64,000 nucleotides of DNA from Tsukamurella sputi (lineage in GTDB: Bacteria > Actinomycetota > Actinomycetes > Mycobacteriales > Mycobacteriaceae). A program made the translations under genes and the position numbers. Of the stretch, positions 18,428 through 28,834 are shown piece by piece (position 1 is the first letter of the stretch; every line of letters starts with the position of its first letter). The DNA lies in contig NZ_VIGV01000001.1 in NCBI RefSeq assembly GCF_007858445.1, forward strand, positions 248,001-312,000, written 5' to 3'. Below the pieces are notes generated by a model. It saw nothing but the letters and a program-made list of their open reading frames with translations. It ran no database searches and was not told where the DNA came from.

Positions 18428-21400
18428 TTACTCGCCCCAGAACACCCTGTCGACGACGGCCCGCGCGCGTCGCGTGGTGCGCAGATAGTTCTCCAGGAAG
18501 TCCAGCGAGGCACCGCGCCAGCCGGCCACGTAGGCGACGTTGGACAGCACCGCGCCGGGGCCGGGCAGCTGATCGACGGGCTTGCCCCGCACCAGGAACA
18601 GCGCGTTGCGGGCGCGCGTGGCGGTGAGCCAGGCCTCGCGCAGGAGCTCCACGTCGGCCTCCGGTTCCAGTTCGGCGGAGCCGATGGCGTCGAGCGATTC
18701 GAGGGTGGATGTGTTGCGCAGAGCCGGGACGGCGCTGGCGTGCCGCAGCTGCTCGAGCTGCACCGTCCACTCGACGTCGGAGAGCCCGCCACGGCCCAGT
18801 TTGGTGTGCGTGGCGGGGTCGGCGCCGCGCGGCAACCGCTCGGAGTCCACACGGGCCTTGATGCGCCGCAACTCGTTCACGGTCGCGGGCGAGACGCCGC
18901 CCTCGGGGTACCGGATCTCGTCCACCATGTGCAGGAACTCGCGGGCGATGTCCTCGTCCCCGGCGACGTGCGTGGCGCGGAGCAGCGCCTGCACCTCCCA
19001 GGGCTGCGCCCACTGGTGGTAGTACGCGCGGTAGGCCGCCAGGGTGCGCACCACGGGACCGTTGCGGCCCTCGGGCCGCAGCCCGGTGTCGACCTCCAGA
19101 CCGGGATCGACCGACGGCGCGCCGAGCCGCGTCCGGACTGCGTCCGCGACCAGGTTGGCCCACCGGACGGCGTCGGACTCCTCGTAGCCCTCGTTCGGCA
19201 CGCAGACGAACAGCACGTCGGCATCGGAACCGTAACCGATCTCCTGGCCACCGAGCCGGCCCATGCCGATGACGGCGATCCGCGCCGGCGCGCCCGGAGG
19301 GTACGCACTGCGGCTGGATTCCCGCTCGACGACGGAGGTGGCGACTTCGGAGACGAGGGCCGCGTCGAGCGCGGCGCCCCACACGGAGGACAGCGCCGCG
19401 CATACCTCCGGTACCGTCATCATGCCGAGGATGTCGGCCGAGGCGACGCGCGCGATCTCGCTGCGGCGCATGGCCCGCGCCACCGCGATCGCTCGATCCC
19501 GATGGTGAGCGCGGCTGACCGCCGCGAGCATCCCGTTGTAGACCTCGCGGGGCGAGGGCTCGGTGAGCTTCGGGCCGGCGGCGCCGTCGGCGTACAGACG
19601 GATCACCTCCGGCGAACGGGCCAGCAGCTCCGCCACGAAGGTCGAGGAACCGAGCACCGTCATCAGCCGCTGCGCCACCACGGACTCGTCGCGCAGCACG
19701 CGCAGATACCACTCCACGTCGCGCAGGTCCTCGGACAGCTTGCGGTAGTTCAGCAGGCCGGCGTCGGGGTTCGGTGTCTCGCTGAGCCATTCGAGAAGCG
19801 TGGGGAGGAGGATCGTCTGGATGCGGCCACGACGGGAGGAGTCCGCCATCGCCTTCAAGTGCGCCAGGGCGTGCTGCGGCTGGTGGAAACCGAGCGCCCC
19901 CAGTCGCGCGACGATCGCGTCATCGGTCAGGCTGACCGCGTCCGCGTCGAGGTTCGCGATCGAGTCCAGCAGCGGACGGTAGAACAGCTTGGTGTGCAAC
20001 CGGCGCACGCGCGCCGACTGCCGCTTGAGCTCCGCGCGCAGCACGCCCGCGGCATCACGGTCGCCGTCGGGCCGGATGTGCGCGGCCCGCGCGAGCCAGC
20101 GCCAGGCCTCCTCGTGATCCGACGGCGGCAGCAGATGCGTGCGTTCCATCCGGCGCAGCTGCAGGCGGTGTTCCAGGCCGCGGAGGAACTCGTACGAGGC
20201 GGTGAAGTTGGCCCCGTCGTCGCGGCCCACGTAGCCGCCCACGGTGAGCGCCTCCAGGGCGTCGACGGTGCTCAGCTCCCGCAGCGATTCGTCGGTGCGA
20301 CCGTGCACCAGTTGCAGCAGCTGCACCGCGAACTCGACGTCGCGCAGGCCGCCCCGCCCCAGCTTGAGTTCGCGCTCGCGCAGCTCGGGCGCGATGTTCT
20401 CCTCCACGCGGCGGCGCATCTCCTGCACGTCCTGCACGAAGTCCTCGCGCTCCGCCGCCTCCCACACCATCGGGCTCACCGCGGCGAGGTAGTCGTACCC
20501 CAGTGCCATGTCGCCCGTCTGGGGGCGCGCCTTGAGGAGCGCCTGGAACTCCCAGGTCTTGGCCCACCGCTTGTAGTACGCCACATGGGATTCCAGCGTG
20601 CGCGTGAGGCTGCCGGCCTTGCCCTCGGGGCGCAGCGCCGCGTCCACGTCGAAGAAGGCCGCGGAACCGATCCGCATCATCTCGCCCGCGAGTCGCGCCG
20701 ACGGTCCGTCGGCCGGCTCCGCCACGAAGATCACGTCCACATCGGAGACGTAGTTCAGCTCCCGCGCACCGCATTTGCCCATCGCGATCACGGCGAGGCG
20801 CCCCTCAGGATCACTATCCGGGTACACGGTGGCGACGGCGACGGCGAGCGCCGCGGTGAGCGCCGCGTCCGCCAGGTCCGCGAGGTGGGAGCCGACGAGC
20901 GAGAAGGGCAGCGTGGGCTCGTTCTCGACCAGTTCGGCGAGGTCACGGGCGGCGAGCACCATGACGAGGTCGCGATAGCCGTCGCGCAGGGCGGCGATCG
21001 CCGCACCACCGGTGACGGCGGCACGGAAGAGCAGGTCGTCGTCGCGCCGGCCCGGCACCTTCACCGCGTCGACGGTGGCGAGCATCGCCGCGATCAGGTC
21101 GTCCCGGGACTTGAGCGGGGCGGTGTCCAGCAGCAGCCGCCACGATGCGGGGTGGCTGATGAGGTGGTCCCCCAGCGCGTCCGACGCTCCGAGGAGTCCG
21201 AACAGGCGGCCGCGGAAGGTGGTGTCGGAGCGAATGAGCCGGCCGATCTCCTCCCACTCGCCTCCGGTGGACTCGCGCAACCGGACCAGGGCACGCAGCG
21301 TCCAGTCCGGGTCCGCGGCACGCGACAGCGCCCACAGCACGTCGGCGCACTCGGTGTTCGCCCATCCCAACGACTCGAGATCCGCCTCGGCGTTCGGGTC

Positions 21401-21457
21401 GAGCAGGCCCAAACGGCCCGCACTCGGGCGACGGACCTCGCGACTGGTCGGCGGCAC
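18428..21457 (-). CDS. glnE: Bifunctional glutamine synthetase adenylyltransferase/deadenylase
   Basis: A 1009-residue protein (994 in M. tuberculosis) with two nucleotidyltransferase halves. The N-terminal half (deadenylation) has [19 protein letters not shown]; the C-terminal half (adenylylation) has [19 protein letters not shown]. Both SDxD metal sites are intact, and each half is followed by its RGGLxDVEF/WTVQL helical domain. It attaches or removes AMP on the tyrosine of GlnA1. I start it at the GTG at 21457, 11 bases after the glnA2 stop. A much longer upstream open frame continuing to 23257 is antisense or frame-shifted relative to glnA2 and is not coding. It is cotranscribed with glnA2. 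Confidence 0.95.
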   Translation of the reverse strand: MPPTSREVRRPSAGRLGLLDPNAEADLESLGWANTECADVLWALSRAADPDWTLRALVRLRESTGGEWEEIGRLIRSDTTFRGRLFGLLGASDALGDHLISHPASWRLLLDTAPLKSRDDLIAAMLATVDAVKVPGRRDDDLLFRAAVTGGAAIAALRDGYRDLVMVLAARDLAELVENEPTLPFSLVGSHLADLADAALTAALAVAVATVYPDSDPEGRLAVIAMGKCGARELNYVSDVDVIFVAEPADGPSARLAGEMMRIGSAAFFDVDAALRPEGKAGSLTRTLESHVAYYKRWAKTWEFQALLKARPQTGDMALGYDYLAAVSPMVWEAAEREDFVQDVQEMRRRVEENIAPELRERELKLGRGGLRDVEFAVQLLQLVHGRTDESLRELSTVDALEALTVGGYVGRDDGANFTASYEFLRGLEHRLQLRRMERTHLLPPSDHEEAWRWLARAAHIRPDGDRDAAGVLRAELKRQSARVRRLHTKLFYRPLLDSIANLDADAVSLTDDAIVARLGALGFHQPQHALAHLKAMADSSRRGRIQTILLPTLLEWLSETPNPDAGLLNYRKLSEDLRDVEWYLRVLRDESVVAQRLMTVLGSSTFVAELLARSPEVIRLYADGAAGPKLTEPSPREVYNGMLAAVSRAHHRDRAIAVARAMRRSEIARVASADILGMMTVPEVCAALSSVWGAALDAALVSEVATSVVERESSRSAYPPGAPARIAVIGMGRLGGQEIGYGSDADVLFVCVPNEGYEESDAVRWANLVADAVRTRLGAPSVDPGLEVDTGLRPEGRNGPVVRTLAAYRAYYHQWAQPWEVQALLRATHVAGDEDIAREFLHMVDEIRYPEGGVSPATVNELRRIKARVDSERLPRGADPATHTKLGRGGLSDVEWTVQLEQLRHASAVPALRNTSTLESLDAIGSAELEPEADVELLREAWLTATRARNALFLVRGKPVDQLPGPGAVLSNVAYVAGWRGASLDFLENYLRTTRRARAVVDRVFWGE

Positions 21458-21468
21458 CGTCGGCCCCC

Positions 21469-22809
21469 CTACAGCGACAGGAAGCGGTCGAGCTCGAACG
21501 GGGTGACCACCGAACGGTAGTCGTTCCACTCGGCCCACTTGTTCCGCAGGAAGTACTCGAAGACGTGCTCCCCCAGCGTCTCCGCCACGAGCTCGCTCTT
21601 CTCCATGAGCACCAGCGCGTCGTCGAGGCCGGACGGGAGGTCGCGGAAGCCCATGGAGCGACGCTCGCGGGCCGTCATCTGCCGCACGTCGTCCTCCGCG
21701 GCCTCGGGCAGATCGTACCCGCCCTTGATGCCGGCGAGACCGGCCGCGCAGAGGACCGCGAAGGCGAGGTACGGGTTGCACGCCGAGTCGGGCGACCGGA
21801 CCTCGATGCGCCGGCTGCTCGCCTTGTTGGGCGTGTACAGCGGCACGCGGACCATCGCGGACCGGTTGGCCGCGCCCCAGGTGGCCGCGGTCGGCGCCTC
21901 GTCGCCGGTCACCAGGCGCTTGTAGGAGTTCACCCACTGGTTGGTGACGGCGGAGATCTCCGGCGCGTGGTGCAGGATGCCGGCGATGAAGGCCTTGCCG
22001 GTGGCGGAGAGCTGCAGCTCGTCGTCCGGGTCGTGGAAGGCGTTGGAATCGCCCTCGAACAGACTCATGTGGGTGTGCATGCCGGAACCCGGGTGGCTGC
22101 TGAAGGGCTTCGGCATGAAGGACGCCTTCACGCCCTCGGACATCGCCACCTCCTTGACGAGGTAGCGGAAGGTCATCACGTTGTCGGCCATCGACAGGGC
22201 GTCGGCGTAGCGGAGGTCGATCTCCTGCTGGCCCGGCCCCGCCTCGTGGTGGCTGAACTCGACGGAGATGCCCATGGCCTCGAGCGCCTCGATCGCGCTG
22301 CGCCGGAAGTTCGGGGCGGATTCGTGCACGGCCTGATCGAAGTACCCGCCGGTGTCGGCCGGCACCGGCAGACCGCTGGGACCCATCTCCTTCTTGAGGA
22401 GGTAGAACTCGATCTCCGGGTGCACGTAGCAGGAGAATCCGAGGTCCGCGGCGCGATTGAGCTGTCGCCGCAGCACGTGCCGGCTGTCGCCCCACGACGG
22501 CGTCCCGTCGGGCATGGCGATGTCGCAGAACATGCGGACCGAGTGCATCTCCCCGTCGTTGCTCAGCCACGGAAGCACCTGGAAGGTGGACGGATCGGGC
22601 TTCGCGACGGTATCCGCCTCGGAGACCCGGGAGAAGCCCTCGATCGAGCTGCCGTCGAAGCCGATGCCCTCGGTGAAGGCACCCTCCAGCTCCGCGGGGG
22701 CGATCGCCACGGACTTGAGGAAACCGAGCACGTCGGTGAACCACAGCCGCACGAAGCGGATGTCCCGTTCCTCGATGGTGCGAAGCACGAACTCCTGCTG
22801 CCGATCCAT
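21469..22809 (-). CDS. glnA2: Glutamine synthetase GlnA2
   Basis: A 446-residue glutamine synthetase, the same length as mycobacterial GlnA2. [38 protein letters not shown] and NRSAMVRVP are the metal and ATP motifs. Where GlnA1 carries its adenylylation tyrosine, this protein reads [13 protein letters not shown] with no tyrosine nearby, so it should not be adenylylated at the usual site. It lies upstream of glnE in the same operon. GlnR-like half sites lie just above the start. Confidence 0.95.
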   Translation of the reverse strand: MDRQQEFVLRTIEERDIRFVRLWFTDVLGFLKSVAIAPAELEGAFTEGIGFDGSSIEGFSRVSEADTVAKPDPSTFQVLPWLSNDGEMHSVRMFCDIAMPDGTPSWGDSRHVLRRQLNRAADLGFSCYVHPEIEFYLLKKEMGPSGLPVPADTGGYFDQAVHESAPNFRRSAIEALEAMGISVEFSHHEAGPGQQEIDLRYADALSMADNVMTFRYLVKEVAMSEGVKASFMPKPFSSHPGSGMHTHMSLFEGDSNAFHDPDDELQLSATGKAFIAGILHHAPEISAVTNQWVNSYKRLVTGDEAPTAATWGAANRSAMVRVPLYTPNKASSRRIEVRSPDSACNPYLAFAVLCAAGLAGIKGGYDLPEAAEDDVRQMTARERRSMGFRDLPSGLDDALVLMEKSELVAETLGEHVFEYFLRNKWAEWNDYRSVVTPFELDRFLSL

Positions 22810-22832
22810 GGCTCGACCCTAAGCGAGGAGGT

Positions 22833-22848
22833 GTTAACTGCGTGTTAC
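22833..22848. promoter_or_regulatory. Candidate GlnR half-sites upstream of glnA2
   Basis: On the glnA2 strand the order is GTAAC, six bases, TTAAC, which fits two neighbouring GlnR pentamers. It lies 24 bases above the glnA2 ATG and in the shared spacer with the divergent lipoprotein gene at 22938. Only two pentamers are visible, so this is weaker than the site before glnA1. Confidence 0.35.
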
Positions 22849-22937
22849 AACCCGCAGGCGACACGGCGGTCCCGTGCATCCCCTCCGTTCCGGCCGTTTC
22901 GCATCCCCTGATCGGACGACGAAGTAGCGTGCGCGGC

Positions 22938-23510
22938 GTGGATGCTCCGTTCGCGCGCCTCACCGTCGCCACCGCCGCGGCGTGCGCCCTGCCCCTCGCG
23001 GCGTGCGGCGTCGGCTCCGACGGCCCGGCCCCGAGTAGCAGGGCCCGGCCGATCGACGTCTGCCCCTCCGCGATGCCCGCCGCGAACGCGCAGACCGCCA
23101 CTCTCGGCGGCGTCACCGGTAGCGCCGAGGTGGTCGCTGCGACGGACGCCACCGCCCCACGGATCACGGTCTCCGCTCCGTTCCGGGTGGACACGTCCCG
23201 GACGATCACCGCGCACGCGGGATCCGGCGCCGCAATCACGGAGAAGTCCGTGGTCACCGTCTGCTACCAGGGCGTCAACGGACGCACCGGCGCCGTCTTC
23301 GACGATGCCTTCGCCCGCGCGACCTCGGCCGAGCTCGCGCTGCCGGACGTCGTGACCGGATTCCGGACGGCGCTCGTCGGGCAGCGGGTCGGTGCCTCCG
23401 TCGTGACCTCGGTGACCGCTGCGGACGGCTACCCCAAGGGTGAGCCGCGCGCGGGCGTGGCGCCCGGCGACACCCTGATCTTCGCGATCAGGGTGCTCGC
23501 AGCGAACTGA
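22938..23510 (+). CDS. FKBP-type lipoprotein, paralogue of the one at 16283
   Basis: A 190-residue protein starting at a GTG, with a signal sequence and lipobox LAAC (LPLAACGVG). The FKBP core [37 protein letters not shown] and [14 protein letters not shown] lines up along the whole length with the lipoprotein at 16283 ([29 protein letters not shown]). The usual FKBP active-site aromatics are largely replaced, so chaperone rather than isomerase function is possible. Its stop codon TGA directly abuts the stop of the convergent caeA-like gene. Confidence 0.82.
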   Translation: MDAPFARLTVATAAACALPLAACGVGSDGPAPSSRARPIDVCPSAMPAANAQTATLGGVTGSAEVVAATDATAPRITVSAPFRVDTSRTITAHAGSGAAITEKSVVTVCYQGVNGRTGAVFDDAFARATSAELALPDVVTGFRTALVGQRVGASVVTSVTAADGYPKGEPRAGVAPGDTLIFAIRVLAAN

Positions 23511-25118
23511 TCAGCCCGCGCAGCGCAGGCCCGCGGCCGGGTCGGTGAGATCACGCAGGTACGACGTCACCGCACCGTCGACGCAGGCGTTGCCCTCGAG
23601 CGAGATCGTGTGCTGGCTGCCCTCGAAGCTGATCAGCGAGGCGCCGAGCTGCTTCGCCAGGTTCACGCCGTTCTGGTACGGCGTCGCCGGATCGTGCGTG
23701 GTCGAGACGACCACCAGCTTGGGCGCACCCACCGCGTGTACCTCGTGCGGCTTGAGGGTCGGCGCGGCCGCCCAGTAGGCGCAGCTGCCCTTGGCGGCGC
23801 GCCCGGTGCCGCGGCCGTCGTCGAGGAAGGGAGCGGCCTTGCGGATCTCGGAGTCGAGCCGCGACAGGTCCGCGGGCTCGGTGACGGCGGGGCCGTCGAC
23901 GCAGTTGATCGCCGTGTTCGCATCCATCATCGGCGAGTACCGGCCCTGCTCGTCTCGGTTGAGGTACAGATCGGCGATCCGCTGCAGGAGCGAGCCGTCA
24001 CCCTTCTGCAGATTGGCAAGGGCCCGGCGCAACGGCTCCCACAGCTGCTGCGCGTACATCGCCTGGATCGTGGCGGTGGTGGCGTCGTTGTAACTCAGCT
24101 GTCGCCCGCCCTGGCCGCGCACCGTCCGGTCGATGAGCGGCCGGGTGAGCTGCTGGTACCGCTCGGTCGCCTTCGACGGATCGGTGCCCACGGGGCACGT
24201 CGGGTACTTCGCGCAGTCCTTGGCCCAGTCGTCGAAGACGGTCTGGAAGCCCGCCATCTGCTGCACGTTCGAGGTGATCGAGTCCAGCGCGGGATCCACG
24301 GCGCCGTCGAGGACCATGGCCCGGACGCGCTCGGGGAAGGTCTCGGCGTAGATGGCGCCGATGAAGGTGCCGTAGCTGTAACCGAGATAGGTGAGCTTCT
24401 GATCGCCGAGGACGGCGCGCAGCACGTCCAGGTCGCGGACGGTGTCGGCCGTACCGACGTGCGCGAGGAAGTTCTTGCCCATCTTCTCGGCGCACAGATC
24501 GGCCTGCGACTTGTTGAACGCCTCCTGCTTGGCGATGCCCGCCGGCGAGTTGTCGAAGGCCAGCGTCGAGAGCCGGTTCTCGTCGCGCTGCCGGTCGCTG
24601 AAACACTTCACCGCCGGCGCGCTGGCGCCCACGCCACGCGGGTCCCAGCCGACGAGGTCGAAGGTGCGCGCGATCTCGACCTTGTCGGCCTCCATCGACT
24701 TCCCCGCCACCTGCTGCACGCCCGAGCCGCCGGGCCCGCCGGGATTCATCAGGAGCGAGCCCTGCCGCTGTCCGGTCGCCTTCACCCGTGCGACGGCGAG
24801 GGTGGTCTCCCCGGCGCTCGGATCGTTGTAGTCGATCGGCACGGTCAGCCGCGCGCACTGCAGCTTGTTCTTGTCGTACTCGGTGATGTCGTCGGCCTTC
24901 GCCATCTCGGCGCACGATCCCCAGGAAAGGCGCTGCCCGTAGTACTTCTGCACTGCCGCGGGCACGCCCGGCGCCGCCTGCGTCGTCGACGTCCGCGTGC
25001 CGGTCGGGCCGGATACCCCCGCGGGCTCCGCGGTACCCCCTATCTGGACCGAGCATCCCGTGAGGACGGTCGCGGACAGGACCGCGACCGCGGTCAGGAG
25101 GGGCTTACCTGCCTTCAT
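23511..25118 (-). CDS. caeA: Lipoprotein alpha/beta-hydrolase, Hip1/CaeA-like (Rv2224c family)
   Basis: A 535-residue exported serine hydrolase. The N-terminus MKAGKPLLTAVAVLSATVLTGC ends in the lipobox LTGC. The hydrolase domain has the oxyanion region LLMNPGGPGGSG, the nucleophile elbow GYSYGTFIGA and a C-terminal TAP-like domain ending ISFEGSQHTISLEGNACVD that carries the catalytic His. In M. tuberculosis Hip1 (CaeA, Rv2224c) is a cell-envelope protease/esterase that modulates host responses. Mycobacteria often carry two tandem copies (Rv2223c/Rv2224c); only one is seen here. It is divergent from nadE, 54 bases away. Confidence 0.85.
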   Translation of the reverse strand: MKAGKPLLTAVAVLSATVLTGCSVQIGGTAEPAGVSGPTGTRTSTTQAAPGVPAAVQKYYGQRLSWGSCAEMAKADDITEYDKNKLQCARLTVPIDYNDPSAGETTLAVARVKATGQRQGSLLMNPGGPGGSGVQQVAGKSMEADKVEIARTFDLVGWDPRGVGASAPAVKCFSDRQRDENRLSTLAFDNSPAGIAKQEAFNKSQADLCAEKMGKNFLAHVGTADTVRDLDVLRAVLGDQKLTYLGYSYGTFIGAIYAETFPERVRAMVLDGAVDPALDSITSNVQQMAGFQTVFDDWAKDCAKYPTCPVGTDPSKATERYQQLTRPLIDRTVRGQGGRQLSYNDATTATIQAMYAQQLWEPLRRALANLQKGDGSLLQRIADLYLNRDEQGRYSPMMDANTAINCVDGPAVTEPADLSRLDSEIRKAAPFLDDGRGTGRAAKGSCAYWAAAPTLKPHEVHAVGAPKLVVVSTTHDPATPYQNGVNLAKQLGASLISFEGSQHTISLEGNACVDGAVTSYLRDLTDPAAGLRCAG

Positions 25119-25172
25119 CCTTCCGATCCTGCCACGCGCCGCGCCCGGTTCCCGGGACGCTAGGGTTGAGCC

Positions 25173-26903
25173 ATGACGCCTCTTCGTGTCGCGGCGTGCC
25201 AGATCAACCCCGTCGTGGGTGATCTGGACGCGAATGCCAGTCGGATCACCGCAGCAGCCAGGGACGCCGCGCAGAGCGGCGCACAGGTCGCCGTCTTCGG
25301 CGAGATGGCCCTCACCGGCTACCCGGTCGAGGACCTCCTGCTGCGCCGGTCCTTCGCGGTCGACTCCCGCAAGGCCGTGGACGAGCTGGCCCGTTCCCTG
25401 GACGCGGCCGGGTGCGGCGACCTGATCGTGATCGTCGGCTTCCTGGACCGCGATCCCGACGCCCCTGAGACCAGTACGAATCCGACGGGCGGCGCCCGCA
25501 ACGCCGCCGGCGTGCTGCACGGCGGCCGGCTCGTCGCGCGGTACGACAAGCACTTCCTCCCCAACTACGGGGTCTTCGACGAGAAGCGCTGGTTCACCCC
25601 GGGCGACCGGCTGGTCGTCCTCGACGTCGACGGGGTCCGGCTCGGCCTGGCGATCTGCGAGGACGTCTGGTGGCCCGACGGTCCCGTAGCCGGCCTGGGC
25701 GCACTCGGCGTGGACGCCGTCCTGTGCCTCAACGCCAGCCCCTTCGAGGTCGGCAAGCCCGCGCAGCGCCGCGAGGTGGTGGCCGCCCGCATCGCCGAGG
25801 CCGGCGCGCCGATCGTCTACGTCAACCTCGTCGGAGGGCAGGACGAGCTCGTCTTCGACGGTGACTCGTTCGTCTTCGGGCTCGACGGTGCGCCCGCCAT
25901 GGGTCCCCAGTTCGTCGAGGCCACCCAGTACACGGACATCGAGCCTCGCGGTCACGCGCGCGCTGCGACGGTCGAGGGCTGGCAGGTCGAGGAGGTGCCT
26001 CTGCCGGCCCGCCCCGTCGACCTGGTGCAGATCGTGACCGGCTGGAACGAGCTCGACGACCTCGCCCAGACCTGGGCGGCACTGGTGACCGGCACACGCG
26101 ACTACGTGCACAAGGTGGGTGGACGCACCGTCGGGCTGGGGATGTCGGGCGGCATCGACTCCGCCCTCGTCGCGGTGATCGCCGCCGACGCGGTGGGCGC
26201 CGACAACGTCTACGGCGTGGGCATGCCCTCGAAGTACAGCTCGGACCACTCCAAGGACGATGCGGCCGACCAGGCCCGACGCATGGGTATCCACTTCCGG
26301 TTCGAGCCGATCGAGCGCATGGTGGAGTCCTTCGTCGGCCAGCTGCACCTGACCGGCCTCGCCGAGGAGAACATCCAGGCCCGCTGCCGCGGTATGACGC
26401 TGATGTCACTGTCCAACCTGGACGGCCACCTCGTGCTCGCGACGGGCAACAAGAGCGAACTGGCCGTGGGCTACTCCACGATCTACGGCGATGCCGTCGG
26501 CGCCTACGCCCCGATTCGCGACGTCGAGAAGTCACTCGTGTGGAAGCTGGCGCGGTGGCGCAACGAGGTCGCCGTCGAACGCGGCGAGACGCCGCCGATC
26601 CCCGAGAACTCCATCACCAAGGAGCCGTCGGCCGAGCTGCGGCCCGGGCAGAAGGACAGCGATTCGCTGCCCGACTACGACGTGCTCGACGACATCCTGC
26701 GCCGCTACGTGGAGCAGGATCAGGGCGTCGCGGAGATCGCCGAGGCCGGTTACGAGCCGGAGCTCATCCGCAAGGTCGCCCGCCTGGTGGACCGCGCAGA
26801 GTACAAGCGGCGCCAGTACCCGCTGGGCCCGAAGATCACGCCGAAGGCCTTCGGCCGCGACCGCAGGATGCCGATCACGAACCGCTGGCACGACCCGGCC
26901 TGA
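25173..26903 (+). CDS. nadE: Glutamine-dependent NAD+ synthetase (short form)
   Basis: A 576-residue two-domain enzyme that amidates nicotinate adenine dinucleotide to NAD+, with ammonia channelled from glutamine. The N-terminal nitrilase-type amidase has the catalytic triad Glu44 (FGEMALTGYP), Lys126 (RYDKHFLPN) and Cys162 (AICEDVWW). The C-terminal synthetase has the PP-loop GMSGGIDSAL. M. tuberculosis NadE (Rv2438c) is a longer, 679-residue type encoded elsewhere; this shorter proteobacterial-like form is located between caeA and panB, a real difference from the mycobacterial order. The panB gene follows 78 bases later. Confidence 0.93.
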   Translation: MTPLRVAACQINPVVGDLDANASRITAAARDAAQSGAQVAVFGEMALTGYPVEDLLLRRSFAVDSRKAVDELARSLDAAGCGDLIVIVGFLDRDPDAPETSTNPTGGARNAAGVLHGGRLVARYDKHFLPNYGVFDEKRWFTPGDRLVVLDVDGVRLGLAICEDVWWPDGPVAGLGALGVDAVLCLNASPFEVGKPAQRREVVAARIAEAGAPIVYVNLVGGQDELVFDGDSFVFGLDGAPAMGPQFVEATQYTDIEPRGHARAATVEGWQVEEVPLPARPVDLVQIVTGWNELDDLAQTWAALVTGTRDYVHKVGGRTVGLGMSGGIDSALVAVIAADAVGADNVYGVGMPSKYSSDHSKDDAADQARRMGIHFRFEPIERMVESFVGQLHLTGLAEENIQARCRGMTLMSLSNLDGHLVLATGNKSELAVGYSTIYGDAVGAYAPIRDVEKSLVWKLARWRNEVAVERGETPPIPENSITKEPSAELRPGQKDSDSLPDYDVLDDILRRYVEQDQGVAEIAEAGYEPELIRKVARLVDRAEYKRRQYPLGPKITPKAFGRDRRMPITNRWHDPA

Positions 26904-26981
26904 CGCCGGGAGGGATCCGATCCCACCACGACTGCCCGGACCGGAGAGACCGGCTGGGACGGAAGGAATGGAGCGACGAGG

Positions 26982-27839
26982 ATGAGCGAAACGCCCGTCT
27001 ACGGAAGCGGATCCGAACCGGATCCTGCGGCGCAGAAGGCGCCGCGCAAGAAGGTGCGCATCCACCACTTGGCCGAGCTCAAGGAGCGCGGCGAGAAGTG
27101 GGCGATGCTCACCAGCTACGACTTCATGACCGCCTCGATCTTCGACGAGGCCGGCGTGACCGCCCTGCTGATCGGCGACAGCGCAGCGAACACCGTGTAC
27201 GGGTTCGACTCCACGCTGCCGATGGAGCTGGACGTGATGGCCGCGATGGTGGCCGCGGTGCGCCGCGGCACGAAGTACGCGCTCGTGGTGGCCGACATGC
27301 CCTTCGCCACCTACGAGGAGTCACCCGAGCAGGCGTACCGGAACGCCGCCACGCTGATGAAGGCGGGCGCCGAGGCCGTGAAGCTGGAGGGCGGCGTGCA
27401 CATGGCACCCACCATCGAGTTCCTGCAGCGCCGCGGCATCCCGGTGATGGCGCACATCGGTTTCACGCCGCAATCGGTGAACTCGCTGGGCGGCAACCGG
27501 GTCCAGGGCCGCGGCGACGAGGCGGCGGACAAGATCCGGCTCGACGCGAAGGCCGTGGACGCCGCGGGCGCCTTCTCCGTAGTGCTGGAGATGGTTCCCT
27601 CCGACGTGGCTGCTCAGGTCACGAAGGAGATCTCGATCCCCACCATCGGGATCGGCGCGGGCAATCAGTGTGACGGCCAGGTCCTGGTGTGGCAGGACTT
27701 CTCCGGCCTCAACCGGGGCCGGACCGCACGGTTCGTCAAGAAGTACGCGAACATCGGCGACGAGCTGCTGCGCGGCGCCCAGGAGTACGTGGCGGAGGTC
27801 GCCTCAGGCGAGTTCCCCGGACCGGAGCACGGATTCTGA
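26982..27839 (+). CDS. panB: 3-methyl-2-oxobutanoate hydroxymethyltransferase (pantothenate synthesis)
   Basis: A 285-residue PanB. It adds a hydroxymethyl group from methylene-tetrahydrofolate to alpha-ketoisovalerate, the first committed step to pantothenate and Co[31 protein letters not shown] (metal Asp), ADMPFATYE and [12 protein letters not shown] are the family signatures, with [17 protein letters not shown] near the C-terminus. The start is ATG. The last base of its stop codon is the first base of the next gene's ATG, so the two are probably translationally coupled. Confidence 0.96.
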   Translation: MSETPVYGSGSEPDPAAQKAPRKKVRIHHLAELKERGEKWAMLTSYDFMTASIFDEAGVTALLIGDSAANTVYGFDSTLPMELDVMAAMVAAVRRGTKYALVVADMPFATYEESPEQAYRNAATLMKAGAEAVKLEGGVHMAPTIEFLQRRGIPVMAHIGFTPQSVNSLGGNRVQGRGDEAADKIRLDAKAVDAAGAFSVVLEMVPSDVAAQVTKEISIPTIGIGAGNQCDGQVLVWQDFSGLNRGRTARFVKKYANIGDELLRGAQEYVAEVASGEFPGPEHGF

Positions 27840-28831
27840 TGCGCGAGTTCTACCCTGAGATCGAGGCCTACAGCACCGAGCTGCTGGACGTGGGCGATGG
27901 TCAGCTCGTCTACCTCGAGCAGAGCGGCAACCCCGAGGGCAAGCCCGTGGTCTTCATCCACGGCGGCCCCGGCGGCGGCACCTCGCCCGACTGCCGGCGG
28001 TTCTTCGATCCGGCGGCGTACCGGATCGTCGTCTTCGATCAGCGCGGCTGCGGGCAGTCGAAGCCGCACATCGCGGATCCGTCCACCGGAGAGAATGATT
28101 CGCTCGCCGACCGGCTGGCGGTGAACACCACCGCGCACCTGATCGCCGACATCGAGCGGATCCGCGAACACCTGGGCATCGATCGATGGCAGGTCTTCGG
28201 CGGCTCCTGGGGCTCCACGCTGGGCCTGGCGTACGCGCAGGCCCATCCCGACCGGGTGACGGAGCTGGTGCTGCGCGGCATCTTCCTGCTGCGCCGCAGT
28301 GAGCTGGACTGGTACTACAACGACGGCGCCTCGCACGTCTACCCGGACAACTGGGAGGGCTACCTCGCCCCGCTCGACGAGGCGGATCGGGCACCGTCGG
28401 CCGACAAGATCGCGGCGTACCACCGTCTCCTGCACTCCGACGACGAGGCGGTGGCGCTCCGCGCCGCCAAGGCCTGGTCGATGTGGGAGCGCAGCACCAG
28501 CCACCTGATCAACACGCCGGAGAGCTCGGCCGACGCCGACGACCCGCGGTTCGCGATCCCCTTCGCGCAGATCGAGAACCACTACTTCGTCAACGCCGGC
28601 TTCCTCGACGAGGGGCAGCTCCTGCGGGACATCGACCGCATCGCGGACATCCCCGGTGTGATCGTGCAGGGCCGCTACGACGTGGTGTGCCCCGCGCGCA
28701 GCGCGTGGGACCTGCACCGCGCGTGGCCCACGGCGGAGCTGGTCATGGTCCCCGACGCGGGCCACTCGGCGTTCGAGCCGGGCATCCGATCGGCGCTCAT
28801 CGAGGCCACCGACCGATTCGCGAAGGACTGA
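27839..28831 (+). CDS. pip: Proline iminopeptidase (alpha/beta-hydrolase)
   Basis: A 330-residue serine peptidase that removes N-terminal proline from peptides. It starts at 27839 in the TGATG junction with panB. The oxyanion loop HGGPGGG, the DQRGCGQSKPH segment and the nucleophile Ser123 in GGSWGSTLGLAYAQ are all diagnostic of the prolyl aminopeptidase family, as is the catalytic His in VPDAGHSAFE. The chain length matches the family. Three bases separate it from the CYTH-CHAD gene, consistent with one panB-pip-CHAD transcript. Confidence 0.92.
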   Translation: MREFYPEIEAYSTELLDVGDGQLVYLEQSGNPEGKPVVFIHGGPGGGTSPDCRRFFDPAAYRIVVFDQRGCGQSKPHIADPSTGENDSLADRLAVNTTAHLIADIERIREHLGIDRWQVFGGSWGSTLGLAYAQAHPDRVTELVLRGIFLLRRSELDWYYNDGASHVYPDNWEGYLAPLDEADRAPSADKIAAYHRLLHSDDEAVALRAAKAWSMWERSTSHLINTPESSADADDPRFAIPFAQIENHYFVNAGFLDEGQLLRDIDRIADIPGVIVQGRYDVVCPARSAWDLHRAWPTAELVMVPDAGHSAFEPGIRSALIEATDRFAKD

Positions 28832-28834
28832 GCA

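Noticed and set aside
18323-21520. A 1065-residue open frame on the plus strand across glnE
   Set aside because: It is antisense to glnE; its composition (Arg/Gly/His-rich, no motif) is the shadow typical of high-GC coding DNA, whereas the minus frame has both GlnE signatures.
21458-23257. The upstream 600-residue extension of the glnE open frame
   Set aside because: It runs through glnA2 in another frame and beyond its promoter; glnE homologues start near 21457.
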